Positions 9,038-19,197 of a stretch of DNA of 64,000 nucleotides are shown piece by piece. Origin of the DNA: DAIOEK01 sp963721445 (GTDB lineage Bacteria; Chloroflexota; Anaerolineae; Anaerolineales; Anaerolineaceae); assembly GCA_963721445.1 (NCBI GenBank), contig CAVRIZ010000005.1, positions 1,054,001-1,118,000 of the forward strand. Reading direction: 5' to 3'. Position 1 is the first letter of the stretch; each line of letters begins with the position of its first letter. The notes under the pieces were generated by a model, which searched no databases, was not told the origin of the DNA, and saw only the letters and a list, made by a program, of their open reading frames with translations. Both the position numbers and the translations under genes were made by a program.

Positions 9038-9853
9038 TTACTTAACGGCGAAAACCATTGCCTGAGTAATCGCGTCTTGTTCGTCATCGCCCGTTAGATA
9101 TTCCGGAAGAATTCGGTCTTTTATCTTCAAAAATTCCGGGATATTTGCTTCCAAGATTTTCCAGTTCGATTGGGTGAACTTCGGATCGATGATCCGTTGA
9201 TATTCGCGCAAGCGCAATCGGTTTAAGTGGCTGGTTGGGTTCAGCCAGTGCTTCCAGGTCGATTCAGGAAACGTCAGCATCTCAAATGGGTACTTAAAGA
9301 AATGGTCCCTGAAATCAATAAACGCGATGAAACAACCATTCGGTTTCAATAAATGGTTCAAAGCGGAAGTGATATCTTCCACGTCGGAAAGATGCTCAAA
9401 GACGGAGGCGCTAACGATAGTGTCATACATCGGGCCAGAACTTGTCCTGGATATTTCCTTGATATCACCATGGACCAACACCAGACGGTCCCCTTTTGGA
9501 ATGACTTTCCCCTCTTTCCGTTCCAGATATTCTTCAAAGCCAGGTAATAAATGGTCATTGCGCCTGTCATCTGGCGGTGCGAATAGATCGGTTAATGTCA
9601 CTTGCTCTGCTCCCAAACGGAGCAATTCCACCCCAATGGCATACCTGCCGCCATACCCAAAGACGAGAATATGCTTTCCCAGTAAAGTCTTTCCGAATTG
9701 GGCAAGGACTTGTTGGTATCGTGCGGCTGCTTCAGCGGGTACGCGGGTCTCCAATCCGGGTTTGATTAGCACATTATTTCGGAGTAATGCCCGTGTAACC
9801 CCCTCTGGGAGGAAATGGCGGACCAACCGAGCGACGATATAGATCAGATTCAT
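9038..9853 (-). CDS. Class I SAM-dependent methyltransferase
   Basis: In this 271-residue protein the Rossmann-type methyltransferase core begins at LLGKHILVFGYGGRYAIGVE. An acidic residue ends strand 2 (VTLTDLF), then come LVLVHGDIKE and IVSASVFEHLSDVEDI, the last being the usual post-IV strand with an H-L-x-D element. A FKYPFEMLTFPESTWKHWLN stretch follows. It overlaps the wecE-like gene by four bases, so it probably methylates a sugar or sugar-lipid made by this operon. The true substrate is unknown. Confidence 0.82.
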   Translation of the reverse strand: MNLIYIVARLVRHFLPEGVTRALLRNNVLIKPGLETRVPAEAAARYQQVLAQFGKTLLGKHILVFGYGGRYAIGVELLRLGAEQVTLTDLFAPPDDRRNDHLLPGFEEYLERKEGKVIPKGDRLVLVHGDIKEISRTSSGPMYDTIVSASVFEHLSDVEDITSALNHLLKPNGCFIAFIDFRDHFFKYPFEMLTFPESTWKHWLNPTSHLNRLRLREYQRIIDPKFTQSNWKILEANIPEFLKIKDRILPEYLTGDDEQDAITQAMVFAVK

Positions 9854-10986
9854 TCTGGCCGGTATGCTTTTATGGTTTTTACAACATACGACTGTTCTTC
9901 ATCCGTCATCCCGGTATAGAAGGGTAGCCGGACAAGCCGGTCGCTTATGCCTTCGGTGATGGGGCAGTCGCCGGTTCTTCCGCCGAATGACATTCCCATC
10001 GGGGAGTTATGCAACGGGATGTAATGGAAGACTGCCATAATCCCATTCGCCTTCAGGTATTCGATGAATGTCTGCCTGCCGGCCAGTGACGGCAGGAGAA
10101 GATAATACATATGGTACGTCTGTTCACATTCCGCCGGAATATAGGGTTGCTGAACCTGATTCTCTTTCGCCCAATCCGCCAGTTGAACATCGTAGTATTC
10201 CCAGATCTGTTTCCGACGGTTTTGGATCTCCTGCCTGCTTTCCAATTGAGCTAGTAAAAAAGAAGCCAGTATTTCGGATGGAAGAAAACTTGAACCCATA
10301 TCCACCCAGGTGTATTTGTCCACCTGTCCCCGGAAGAACCGGCTGCGGTTGGTCCCCTTCTCTCGTATGATCTCTGCTCTTTCTATCAGGTCGGGATCAT
10401 TGATTAAGAGAGCCCCACCTTCGCCACTAGTGAAGTTCTTGGTCTCGTGAAAGCTTTGAGTTGCAACGCTCCCGAATGTACCAAGATAACGATCTTTATA
10501 TTTTCCGAACAATCCGTGCGCATTGTCTTCCACTATCTTCAGATTGTTCTCCAGGGAGAAATTACAGATCGAGTCCATCTCACAGCCTACTCCCGCGTAA
10601 TGGACCGGGACGATGGCTTTCGTTCTGGAGTTGACCAAACTGGATAATTTCGTCTCATCCAGATTCAGAGTATCCGGTCGGATATCGATAAATATGGGCT
10701 TTACTCCCCGTAAAACAAAAGCATTAACCGTCGAGACGAAGGTAAACGATGGGATGATCACCTCGTCGCCGGCTTGAATATCGAGCAGAATGGCAGACAT
10801 ATCCAGGGCATGGGTACAGGAAGTGGTCAATAATACTTTGGGAACGCCAAGTGTGTTTTCCAATAGCTCGCTACATCTCTTGGTAAAGCTACCATCTCCA
10901 GATAATTTTGCAATAGCTAGAGCCTGGGAGATGTATTCTGATTCTTTTCCCGTCAGATACGGTCGATTGAATGGAATGGGATTCAT
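9850..10986 (-). CDS. wecE: dTDP-4-amino-4,6-dideoxygalactose transaminase-like DegT/DnrJ/EryC1 aminotransferase
   Basis: This is a 378-residue PLP enzyme. The Schiff-base lysine is K183 in HETKNFTSGEGGAL. VEDNAHGLFGKY holds the PLP-ring aspartate, and INDPDLIERAEIIREKGTNR with the following WVDMGSSFLPSE is typical of WecE/RffA. WecE transfers an amino group to dTDP-4-keto-6-deoxyglucose, exactly the product of the rfbA-rfbB genes just upstream, which supports the assignment. A 65-bp gap separates it from rfbA. The ATG at 10986 is clear. Confidence 0.9.
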   Translation of the reverse strand: MNPIPFNRPYLTGKESEYISQALAIAKLSGDGSFTKRCSELLENTLGVPKVLLTTSCTHALDMSAILLDIQAGDEVIIPSFTFVSTVNAFVLRGVKPIFIDIRPDTLNLDETKLSSLVNSRTKAIVPVHYAGVGCEMDSICNFSLENNLKIVEDNAHGLFGKYKDRYLGTFGSVATQSFHETKNFTSGEGGALLINDPDLIERAEIIREKGTNRSRFFRGQVDKYTWVDMGSSFLPSEILASFLLAQLESRQEIQNRRKQIWEYYDVQLADWAKENQVQQPYIPAECEQTYHMYYLLLPSLAGRQTFIEYLKANGIMAVFHYIPLHNSPMGMSFGGRTGDCPITEGISDRLVRLPFYTGMTDEEQSYVVKTIKAYRPE

Positions 10987-11051
10987 ATAGTCTCGGTTGG
11001 GTTGGAAGAAATAATTAAATCTGCATTCAAAAATGAGCCGTTGAAGTAACC

Positions 11052-11762
11052 TTACTCCTCATAAAAGATTCGGTTGGCTTCGAACCATGATTCAGGAGTA
11101 CCTGCGTCCATCCATCGCCCGTCAAATATGTCATATTGCATCTGTTTCAATTCGATATAGGCGTTATTCACAGATGTGATCTCGAGTTCACCGCGGGTGG
11201 AATATTGTTGCGCCTTGATAATATCAAACACTTTTTCATCGTAACAATACAATCCAACTACGGCAAAATCAGAGGCAGGTTGTTTTGGCTTCTCCTCAAT
11301 AAATAAGACCTGTTTTTCATCAAGCGCTGCAACCCCATATCGTTCCGGATCATTCACTTTTTTCAGAACCACCCGGGCACCTTCAGGTTGGTCGCGGAAG
11401 TGTTGGATGATCTGGGCAATTGACCCGCCAAAAATATTATCCGCCAGAATGACCACCACTCGTTCACCGCGTGCAAAGTCTTCCGCCAGCGATAATCCGT
11501 GCGCGATCCCAAGAGGTTTTTCCTGCACGCGGTAGCTCAGGGCACAGTGGAACTCTTCACCCGATCCCAGGCAACGTACCAGATCGCCCATATATTCAGT
11601 GCTGGTTACGACCATGATGTCTCGTACCTCTGCTTCCACCAGTCGATTCACAGCGTGGAAGATCATTGGCACTCTGCCAACAGGTAGAAGATGCTTGTTG
11701 GTCGCTTTCGTTAATGGGTATAAACGGGTTCCCTGCCCGCCAGCCAGAATCACACCCTTCAT
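11052..11762 (-). CDS. rfbA: Glucose-1-phosphate thymidylyltransferase-like sugar nucleotidyltransferase (short form)
   Basis: The 236 residues carry the nucleotidyltransferase signature MKGVILAGGQGTRLYPLT at the N-terminus, ILADNIFGG for the metal-binding aspartate, IEEKPKQPAS and GRWMDAGTPESW. It is shorter than classic RmlA (about 290 residues), matching the short RmlA/StrD-like group. The frame extends 14 codons upstream, but the ATG at 11762 overlaps the rfbB stop (ATGA) and begins at the conserved MKGVILAGG. It should make dTDP-glucose, the substrate of RfbB. Nucleotide preference is inferred from the neighbours. Confidence 0.88.
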   Translation of the reverse strand: MKGVILAGGQGTRLYPLTKATNKHLLPVGRVPMIFHAVNRLVEAEVRDIMVVTSTEYMGDLVRCLGSGEEFHCALSYRVQEKPLGIAHGLSLAEDFARGERVVVILADNIFGGSIAQIIQHFRDQPEGARVVLKKVNDPERYGVAALDEKQVLFIEEKPKQPASDFAVVGLYCYDEKVFDIIKAQQYSTRGELEITSVNNAYIELKQMQYDIFDGRWMDAGTPESWFEANRIFYEE

Positions 11763-12868
11763 GCTTTCGCCTCCATACGCCATCCATAGTTTTTCTTCAT
11801 CCACTTTTGATACTCACCACTACGAACATGATCCACCCAGGTGCGATTTTCGAGGTACCACTCAACGGTTTTTCTCAGGCCGGTCTGAAAACTTATTTCT
11901 GGTTTCCAACCCACTTCTGTGGATATTTTGCTTGAATCAATGGCATATCGGCGATCATGCCCCGGCCGGTCCGGTACGAAAGTGATGAGGTCCTGATACT
12001 TTTTGATCGTTTTGATCATCATCTCCGGATTCTTTCGTACAGGATAAGCATCTTCCAAAATATCGCAAATGAAATGGACGACATCGATATTTTTCTGTTC
12101 AGAATCACCACCGATGTTGTAGACTTCACCCGGTTTATTCATCTCCAGAACGGTTTCCAACGCCGCGCAATGATCTTCAACATAGATCCAATCCCGGACA
12201 TTTCCCCCATCGCCGTAGACAGGAAGCGGTTTGGCTTCAATGGCATGGTTGATCATGAGGGGAATCATCTTCTCGGGGAATTGATACGGTCCATAGTTAT
12301 TGGAACAGTTAGTTGTTACGGTTGGTAATCCATACGTGTGGAAAAAAGCCCGGACAAAGTGGTCGCTGGATGCTTTGGAAGCGGAATAGGGAGAATTCGG
12401 TTGGATCTGCGACTGTTCGGTAAACTTTCCCTTTTCTCCAAGAGAGCCATATACCTCATCGGTGGAAATATGGATAAATCGAAACGACTCTTTCCGGTTT
12501 GGTTCCAGACCTGTCCAATATGCAGTGGTTTCTTCAAGCAAGTTAAACGTGCCCAGCACATTTGTCTGGAGGAATTCAAACCCACTCACGATGGAACGAT
12601 CAACATGTGATTCGGCTGCCAGATTGAATACAGCTCCGGGTTGGTACTTCTCGAATAATGACTTCAAAAGAGCTCGGTCGCCGATATCTCCCCGGATAAA
12701 AGTATGATGCGGATGATCCTGCAAATCGGATAGAGACTCCAAATTGCCGGCGTAGGTAAGTTTATCCAGATTTACCACAGAATACCCACTCTTCAGGCAT
12801 AGCCGTCTGACCAGGTTGCTTCCAATGAAACCTGCCCCACCAGTCACGAGGACTGTTTTATCGGTCAT
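11759..12868 (-). CDS. rfbB: dTDP-glucose 4,6-dehydratase
   Basis: This 369-residue extended SDR enzyme has GGAGFIGSN (10-18) for NAD, LAAESHVDRS (83-92), the STDEVYG motif (135-141) and the YxxxK pair Y161/K165 (YSASK). All are diagnostic for RmlB, which turns dTDP-glucose into dTDP-4-keto-6-deoxyglucose. The C-terminus has about 20 more residues than many homologues (after VDHVRSGEYQKWMKKNYGW). The gene overlaps both its upstream GT2 and downstream rfbA by four bases, so the three are co-translated. Confidence 0.96.
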   Translation of the reverse strand: MTDKTVLVTGGAGFIGSNLVRRLCLKSGYSVVNLDKLTYAGNLESLSDLQDHPHHTFIRGDIGDRALLKSLFEKYQPGAVFNLAAESHVDRSIVSGFEFLQTNVLGTFNLLEETTAYWTGLEPNRKESFRFIHISTDEVYGSLGEKGKFTEQSQIQPNSPYSASKASSDHFVRAFFHTYGLPTVTTNCSNNYGPYQFPEKMIPLMINHAIEAKPLPVYGDGGNVRDWIYVEDHCAALETVLEMNKPGEVYNIGGDSEQKNIDVVHFICDILEDAYPVRKNPEMMIKTIKKYQDLITFVPDRPGHDRRYAIDSSKISTEVGWKPEISFQTGLRKTVEWYLENRTWVDHVRSGEYQKWMKKNYGWRMEAKA

Positions 12869-13830
12869 TTCGGCTCCCCTCCACGGATTTCCCTGTCTAT
12901 CACGTAGGGAGGTCGGTCTGTGCTGCGGGTGAAAATGGACGCCAGATATTCGCCAAAGATCCCCAGTGTGAATAGCTGTGCTCCACTGAAGATCGTGATA
13001 ATCGATGCCAAAAATGGAAAACCGGGAATACTACCTTCGGCAATATATCGAATGAATACATAAAGAAAGGTCACGATCCCGAACAACGTGATCGCGAATC
13101 CGAGCATACTTGCAAACCGTAACGGGGTAGTACTATATCCCGTCAGTACCTGAAACGCCATCCCGGCCAGTTTCCAAAATGTATAATTCGATCCTCCATA
13201 CTTTCTGGGCTCTTCATGGACAGGCACCACTCCGAATCGGGTGGTACCCCAGGAGAGTAACACGTCAATGATGACCTGTGAATTCTGATAATGTTCGAAT
13301 GAATTTCTTAAGTTAGCCCGAAACAGGCGGAATGGGCTGATGTTCACCACATTCGGAATACCCATTACGAATGACATCACCCGTTTGGTTATTTGTGAGG
13401 ACGCATAACGCCAAAACTCATGCGGGGGTTTGATGGCGTAACCGTAAACCACATCATACCCTTCCAGGTATTTGTCTAAAAGCTTTTTCGCTTCTTCAGG
13501 CGGTTGCTGCAGGTCATCATCCATCGTCAGGATGAGGTCATAACGGGCTGCCCGGATGCCGCACAAAAGTGCGTTGTGCTGACCGGAATTTCGCATCAAG
13601 TCGATGCCGTGAACCAGTGGGTGGCTCTTTGCGATATCCCGTATCACTGCCCAGGACTTATCTCGACTGCCATCGTTTACCAGGATGATCTCAAAAGACT
13701 CGCACAGAGTCGGCATGACTTTTTCCAGTCGGTCAACGAGTTCATTGAGAGATGGCTCGGAGTTAAAGACAGGAACAACCACCGAAATGGTTCGATTCCA
13801 AGGATTCATCTCATGATCTAAATCTGCCAT
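12865..13830 (-). CDS. GT2 glycosyltransferase with C-terminal membrane segments (GtrB/ArnC/DPM1-like)
   Basis: This is a 321-residue enzyme. The GT-A fold shows VVPVFNSEPSL, a VNDGSRDKSW motif and the catalytic MDDDLQQPP (DxD). Two hydrophobic helices at about 230-300 anchor it in the membrane, as in polyprenyl-phosphate sugar transferases (GtrB, ArnC). A GTG 33 bases upstream exists, but the ATG at 13830 has a GGGGAG ribosome site about eight bases ahead and was preferred. It heads the rfbB-rfbA-wecE operon and probably loads a sugar onto undecaprenyl phosphate. Confidence 0.88.
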   Translation of the reverse strand: MADLDHEMNPWNRTISVVVPVFNSEPSLNELVDRLEKVMPTLCESFEIILVNDGSRDKSWAVIRDIAKSHPLVHGIDLMRNSGQHNALLCGIRAARYDLILTMDDDLQQPPEEAKKLLDKYLEGYDVVYGYAIKPPHEFWRYASSQITKRVMSFVMGIPNVVNISPFRLFRANLRNSFEHYQNSQVIIDVLLSWGTTRFGVVPVHEEPRKYGGSNYTFWKLAGMAFQVLTGYSTTPLRFASMLGFAITLFGIVTFLYVFIRYIAEGSIPGFPFLASIITIFSGAQLFTLGIFGEYLASIFTRSTDRPPYVIDREIRGGEPK

Positions 13831-14014
13831 CTTGTCTCCCCTATACTCGCGGATCACTTCCACAAAAGAGAATCTTGCTCTCCTGATTTTACTTCATAAG
13901 TTTCATTCTTTCATTGCAGTCCCATCACAAGCTATCATGGAAGTCCTTCTCTGAGTTATTCAATTTCAAGAAAAGTCACGCCCTTTTAACAGGCGTTCAG
14001 GGAAAAAAATAAGA

Positions 14015-14020
14015 TATACT
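14015..14020 (+). promoter_or_regulatory. Candidate -10 box for the rightward GT2 gene
   Basis: TATACT lies 36 bases before the ATG at 14057, which also has a GGGGTAAG ribosome site. No convincing -35 box was found. The rest of the 226-bp divergent gap (13831-14056) is AT-rich, and I see no other clear element in it. Confidence 0.35.
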
Positions 14021-14056
14021 GACAATAATCAGTTCAATGATAACGGGGTAAGCAAA

Positions 14057-14933
14057 ATGGGATTATCAGCAACAATTGTTATTCCAGCATACAACGAAGG
14101 CAAGGCTCTTCCAAGAATTATTCCAGCAGTGTTGGAGTTATGCCGGACGAATCATTGGAAGTTGATTGTCGTTGATGATGGGTCTACTGATGATACCAGC
14201 CAGGTTCTAACTCAATATGAAGAAAACCCCAGGTTATCTGTATTGCACCATAAGCTTAACCGGGGATATGGTGGTGCCCTCAAAACCGGGCTTGCTACAG
14301 CAGACACTGAATTATGTCATTACGTTCGATGCGGATGGACAACATCAGTTGGAAGATATCCCCAGATTGCTTCAGATCATGATTGATCAGGATGCCGACC
14401 TGGTGGTCGGTGCGCGCCAGCGTAATAAGCAATCTCATTGGTACCGTGAGTTGGGAAAATGGATCATCCGTCGGGTTGCTTCAGTCCTCATGCCTATGCC
14501 TCTACACGACCTCAACTCAGGATTTAAGTGTTATCGGACCGAACTGGTTCAGCAATACCTGCACCTCTGTCCGAATTCGATGGCGTTCAGCGACGTGATC
14601 GCTCTGATATTCTTGAATCAACGCCACCGGGTTATCGAAGTGCCGATTGAAGTTCTGCCCCGTACATCTGGAGAGAGCACGATCAGCACCCGGACAGCCT
14701 TTGAAACCCTGCTTGAGATCCTGAACCTGGTCATGTTGTTCAATCCGCTGCGAATATTCCTGCCAATCTCAATACTGTGTGTATTGATCGGTTTGATCTG
14801 GGGTATTCCTTTCATAGTCCTCGGCAGGGGTGTGAGCGTCGGGGCTATGCTGGCTATCGTATCCGGATTGCTCATGTTCACAATCGGATTGGTTTCAGAA
14901 CAGCTCTCTCAAATCCGGAGACGGCAGAAATAA
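14057..14933 (+). CDS. Polyprenyl/dolichyl-phosphate-type GT2 glycosyltransferase (frameshifted)
   Basis: Joined, it is about 291 residues. The N-terminal frame reads ATIVIPAYNEGKALP and IVVDDGSTDDT. The second frame continues with YVITFDADGQHQLEDIP, which holds the DxD metal motif, then LHDLNSGFKCYR and two C-terminal hydrophobic segments (ISILCVLIGLIWGIPF). The break is between about 14275 and 14320. The span is one base over a multiple of three, so one base was gained. Such enzymes make polyprenyl-phosphate hexose. It sits five bases before a GT-C-like membrane protein, its likely user. Confidence 0.85.
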
Positions 14934-14938
14934 ACCTC

Positions 14939-16876
14939 ATGTTCTTTGTTTCGTTTTGTATTGCGATTGCTTTCTCGATCATAGCATCCAGTCTTCTCAA
15001 AATTAAATCTGCCCTGATTTATATCATTAGCCTAGTTCTCTTCTTCTGCGCTCACCTGGTTCTCGTATTCCAAACCGCCGGTCTACTGTCAGTACTAAAT
15101 AATCGGTTAAGCTTTCTGGTCATCCAATTCATTTTTTTGGGAGGTTTGTCTTGCGTTTGGCTCGTCAAAGGTAAACCTTCCCTTCTCTTTTGGCTTCGTA
15201 AAATCAAACTATCAAAAGCCGCGTTAGGTCAATTTTTTCGCCAGAATCCTTTACTCGCGATCTTTATGCTTGTTGTTGATATCAGCTATGCCATAAATGC
15301 TTACCTGATTTATGTGGTTCCCCCGAATAACAACGACAGCCTCTATGTACATATGGCAAGAGTTGGGCATTGGATTCAAACCGGATCGTTTAATTACTAC
15401 AATACGTATTACCTGTTCCAGCATTATTATCCGTTCAATGCGCAGGGGATGATTTTCTGGAACGTTCTTTTTACAGGATCCGATCATTTTGCGGGTTATG
15501 TTCAATTTGCAGCAGCCGTATTCTGTGCGTTACTGATCTACGGTTTCGCCCGATTATTGGAACGCACCCAACCACAGAGTCTGTTCGCGGTCACACTCTG
15601 GTTGACATTTCCCCAGGTCTTTTTTGAATCAACCACTACCCAGGTAGACCTGGTAGTGACCGGTTTTGTTCTGGGTAGTTTTTACATGCTCTTTTATGGG
15701 GTCAAATACGATGACCGCGCTTCTTTTGTACTTTCCGGCATATCTCTGGGGATCGCCATCGGAACGAAACAGACCGCCTTTTTTGTGATCCCTGCACTTG
15801 GATTGGCTTTACTCGGCTACTTGTTTATTAAGAAAGTTCAAATATGCGTTTTCAACTTCTGGCTTCTATCCATTTTGCTATCAACGATCCTATTTGGTTC
15901 CATCGCGTATATTCGCAATTTTCAATGGTTCGAGAATTTCATGGGCCCAAATGAAAAAGTGGAATTCTTGAGGCTTCAGGGTGATATTTCGATGCCTAAA
16001 GCATTCGCTATGAACACCAGCCGGCTTCTCTATCAGGCGCTGGATACGACCGCCCTACCGCCCCTTTTAGAGGGGTATTTGTTCCGAGGGAAAGCCCATC
16101 TCGCAAAAGCATTTTTTGATGCCATTGCTTTACCCTTGGATACATCGGCTGCCTGGTATCCTGATAGAACCCAATTATTCGATTATCTCAAGCGTCCTCC
16201 TTTGCAGGAAGATGGTAGCTGGTTTGGCATTATCAGCGCCATTTGTCTCCCTATCCTTCTCCTTTTCGCATCAGTGAAGGGGGTCAGGGAAAAAAATATC
16301 CCCTTAATATTGATCCCAATAATCGTTGTGACATTCCACATCATGGAATTCTTGATCCGACCGGGGTGGGATTTTTATCTGGGGAGGAATTATCTTATCC
16401 CCGTCACGATTGCCGCACCATTATTCGCGTACCTGTATCAACCGAAGCTTAAATTCCAGGTGATTTCCACCGTCATCATCCTCTTAAGCACATATATGGT
16501 CGTCAATATGGTGTTGAACAATGAATCCAAACCATTGCTTGGAAGAGATGCTATCTGGATCCTGGATCGCTCCCAGAAGATCACGTTACAAACCCGCTTC
16601 CTGCGTATACCACTGGACTTTGTAGAGAGAAAAGTGCCGGATGGAGCGACCATCGGCCTCTCCGATGGAACTATGGAATATCCCTACTTCGGAGAGCATT
16701 TCACACGCGATGTCAAGGCTGTTCAACCTATCGAAAAATTGGCAGACAGGCAATGGTTGCTGGCAAACAAGATCGATTACCTATTGGTGAGATATAGCGC
16801 AATTCCAAAAGGGATACTTATCCCATTCGCACCACTGTTATCAGATAGCGAATGGGGATTATATAAAGTGCAATAA
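14939..16876 (+). CDS. Multi-pass membrane protein, GT-C/PMT-like glycosyltransferase
   Basis: The 645-residue protein is hydrophobic over most of its length. The first large outer loop holds VVPPNNNDSLYVHMARVGHW, close to the D-S-L-x-Y-H-x-x-R pattern of ArnT/PMT-like GT-C proteins. The frame opens upstream inside the GT2 gene, but the ATG at 14939 is five bases past its stop and starts at a hydrophobic helix, so it was chosen. The C-terminal ~120 residues form an outer domain. Pairing with the GT2 just upstream suggests it uses the polyprenyl-linked sugar made there. It ends seven bases from a convergent gene. Confidence 0.75.
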   Translation: MFFVSFCIAIAFSIIASSLLKIKSALIYIISLVLFFCAHLVLVFQTAGLLSVLNNRLSFLVIQFIFLGGLSCVWLVKGKPSLLFWLRKIKLSKAALGQFFRQNPLLAIFMLVVDISYAINAYLIYVVPPNNNDSLYVHMARVGHWIQTGSFNYYNTYYLFQHYYPFNAQGMIFWNVLFTGSDHFAGYVQFAAAVFCALLIYGFARLLERTQPQSLFAVTLWLTFPQVFFESTTTQVDLVVTGFVLGSFYMLFYGVKYDDRASFVLSGISLGIAIGTKQTAFFVIPALGLALLGYLFIKKVQICVFNFWLLSILLSTILFGSIAYIRNFQWFENFMGPNEKVEFLRLQGDISMPKAFAMNTSRLLYQALDTTALPPLLEGYLFRGKAHLAKAFFDAIALPLDTSAAWYPDRTQLFDYLKRPPLQEDGSWFGIISAICLPILLLFASVKGVREKNIPLILIPIIVVTFHIMEFLIRPGWDFYLGRNYLIPVTIAAPLFAYLYQPKLKFQVISTVIILLSTYMVVNMVLNNESKPLLGRDAIWILDRSQKITLQTRFLRIPLDFVERKVPDGATIGLSDGTMEYPYFGEHFTRDVKAVQPIEKLADRQWLLANKIDYLLVRYSAIPKGILIPFAPLLSDSEWGLYKVQ

Positions 16877-16883
16877 TCCACCC

Positions 16884-19197
16884 TTATTTGGGAACAAACA
16901 ACTGGATATTATTCTTCTTATCCAGATATATCGATTGGTAATAGTCGTACATTGGAATTGTCACATGCTCAACCCAGGCATTATTTTCTTCTGAGAAGTC
17001 ATCAACATTCGTCTTTTCGGAAATATTAAGGGGTTCGGAAACGATCAAGGCGAATCGCTTTCCCCGCAGGTCTTTATAAAAATGCGAAAAATAATCCTGG
17101 TTTCCAGCCATCGCCTGATCCATCATGTATTTTTTTTCATAATCAGGTACCAATTCGATGTCTTTTACTTCCCCGAAGGTGATCAGTTGACGTTGATCCA
17201 GAAATAACACTTTTCCCATCTTCCCTTTTTCAATTGATTCTTTCTTGATCTCCCGCAGGGTTAACTCGATCAAGTCTTGCTTCGGAAGTTTTAGAGGTCC
17301 GCCCAACCCGGTGACGCTTATGATTGGCAAGAAGATGGCGAGTCCAAATAATATCCATTCCACCCGGGGTCTGCTCAGGCTTATGTTGTGTTGTTCATGC
17401 CATTGCAGAAATATCACGAACAGCAGTAAAAGAACCGCGAAATACATATCCAAATTGTGGAGGTTGCTGCCGCCCCCTATCTTAACGCTAGCCACCAGTC
17501 CGGCGATAAGTAATCCAAACACGACCGCAATACTTGCGGCAATTTGCCAAAAATCCAGCTTCCAGGTTTTTGATGCGATCCAATACAGCACCAATACCAG
17601 CATCGCGCCTGTTGCTAATACACTCCCTACTAGAATGCCGGTGGAGTAGGTGGAATTTGGCCAGAGCCGATACCACAGTAACACCTGCGATTGGATCATA
17701 GAGCCCTGACTGGAAAACACTTCAGGCCAGCTTACTGCCATACCAGGTACCAGACCTGCGAGGATCAGGATCGCAGTGGGTAACAATCGTTGGATCCAGG
17801 TTCCTTTTCGGGCGGGATAAAACAAAAACAGATCAATGAGTTCCTGCCATTCCTGCAATGGCTAGCACCCATGTGAACCGGCTCAGTCCCGCAAAGAGAC
17901 TGGCTACTATTGCTGCCAGGATTCGCCAGCCGATCTTTGATCTCTGGAATAACATGAGGATGATCGCCGACAATGTCAGTGTTGGGTATACTGGCCCCTG
18001 GTTAAAAAAGACAGCCGTCCCAAACGCGCACGCCCACTGGTAATAACGATTTGAAAATCCCTTACCTAACAACAAGCCAAGACCCACACCCGGTATCAGA
18101 TAGAGTATGGCATTCCATAAGCGGTGTGCCCAGATAGGTAATCCAGAGATCAGGAAAGGTAATCCCCATAAACCATACCTGCCTGGCGAAAAATAATTCG
18201 GCTGCAAGTCGCCGGTAAATTGGTAAATCGCCTTGCCGAATATTAGCGAATAATCATAGAACCGATTCCCTTCCGACCAATATAACCCGAAAGGATAATC
18301 GGTTACCCTGCTCAGATAAGTTCCTGCCATCATCGCGAAGCCGATCCAGGTTAAGCTGAAAAGAACAGACGGAAAAGAGATCCACTTAAGCGATGATGAT
18401 TCAATGAGCAGGCTGAGAATCAGAGCCACAATGATCATCCATTCCAACCGAATGAATGCACCCGACCCCACGTTATCTTTGTCCAGCCAGTAAATGAACC
18501 ATGGGAGTAAGGCAGATACCATCAATCCCACTAGTACCAGAATAGGACGTAATTGTTGTCGAAATTTCACCCAACCGGTATGGATGGCCTGTGTATTCGA
18601 CCAGTTCTCTTTGATTATCCAGACTGATGCGATTACCAGCGAATTGAAAGCCAAAAAAATATAATGCCAGTTTCGGTAGAGCGTATTGAGGGGAGCAGCA
18701 ACTTTAAATTCCTGTTGCGCTTTAATCAAGAGCAAGGCGAGCAGCGCCATCGCTACATCTTTCAAGGATATTCGCTTCTTCAAAGCGCTAATATCAAGTT
18801 CAGTAACCGCCTGGACGATCACCACCCATCCGATCAACCAGATCGGGGTTAACCATGAAACGAGGAAAACCCGGAGAGGCGTGGCATGAATGAAGGCGAC
18901 CGCCAGCGCGAGGTATCCACCCGCGACAGCCAGCCCCATCCAGATCCTTCGGGATGGTCGAGGTGAAAGGTCAGAGACCTCCTTTTGCTGGAAGAAAATG
19001 CAATACCAACCCGACAGTCCGGCAATCATTAAAAGGATGAGAATCCCAATGCCAAATCCGCTCATCCAGGATTGCACCTTGAAGACACCTGCCGGTTGCA
19101 GTTGATAGGTTTGCCAGCTACGGGAAATCCCCATCCCTTCGACCAATACAAATAAGAGGAAAAGGATGAATGATTTGGTTTTCGAGTTGAAGATCAT
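16884..19197 (-). CDS. Large multi-pass membrane protein, GT-C-like (frameshifted)
   Basis: Together the two frames give about 770 residues, almost all hydrophobic helices. The N-terminal frame runs from 19197 to ~17845 and holds YPFGLYWSEGNRFYDYS, an acidic outside loop as in other sugar-lipid transferases. The C-terminal frame runs from ~17850 to 16884 and ends with a soluble tail (VEHVTIPMYDYYQSIYLDKK). The join is within the GMAGT/QELID overlap at ~17838-17850. The span has one extra base. Its start overlaps the flippase-like gene stop by four bases. I do not recognise a precise family. Confidence 0.6.
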
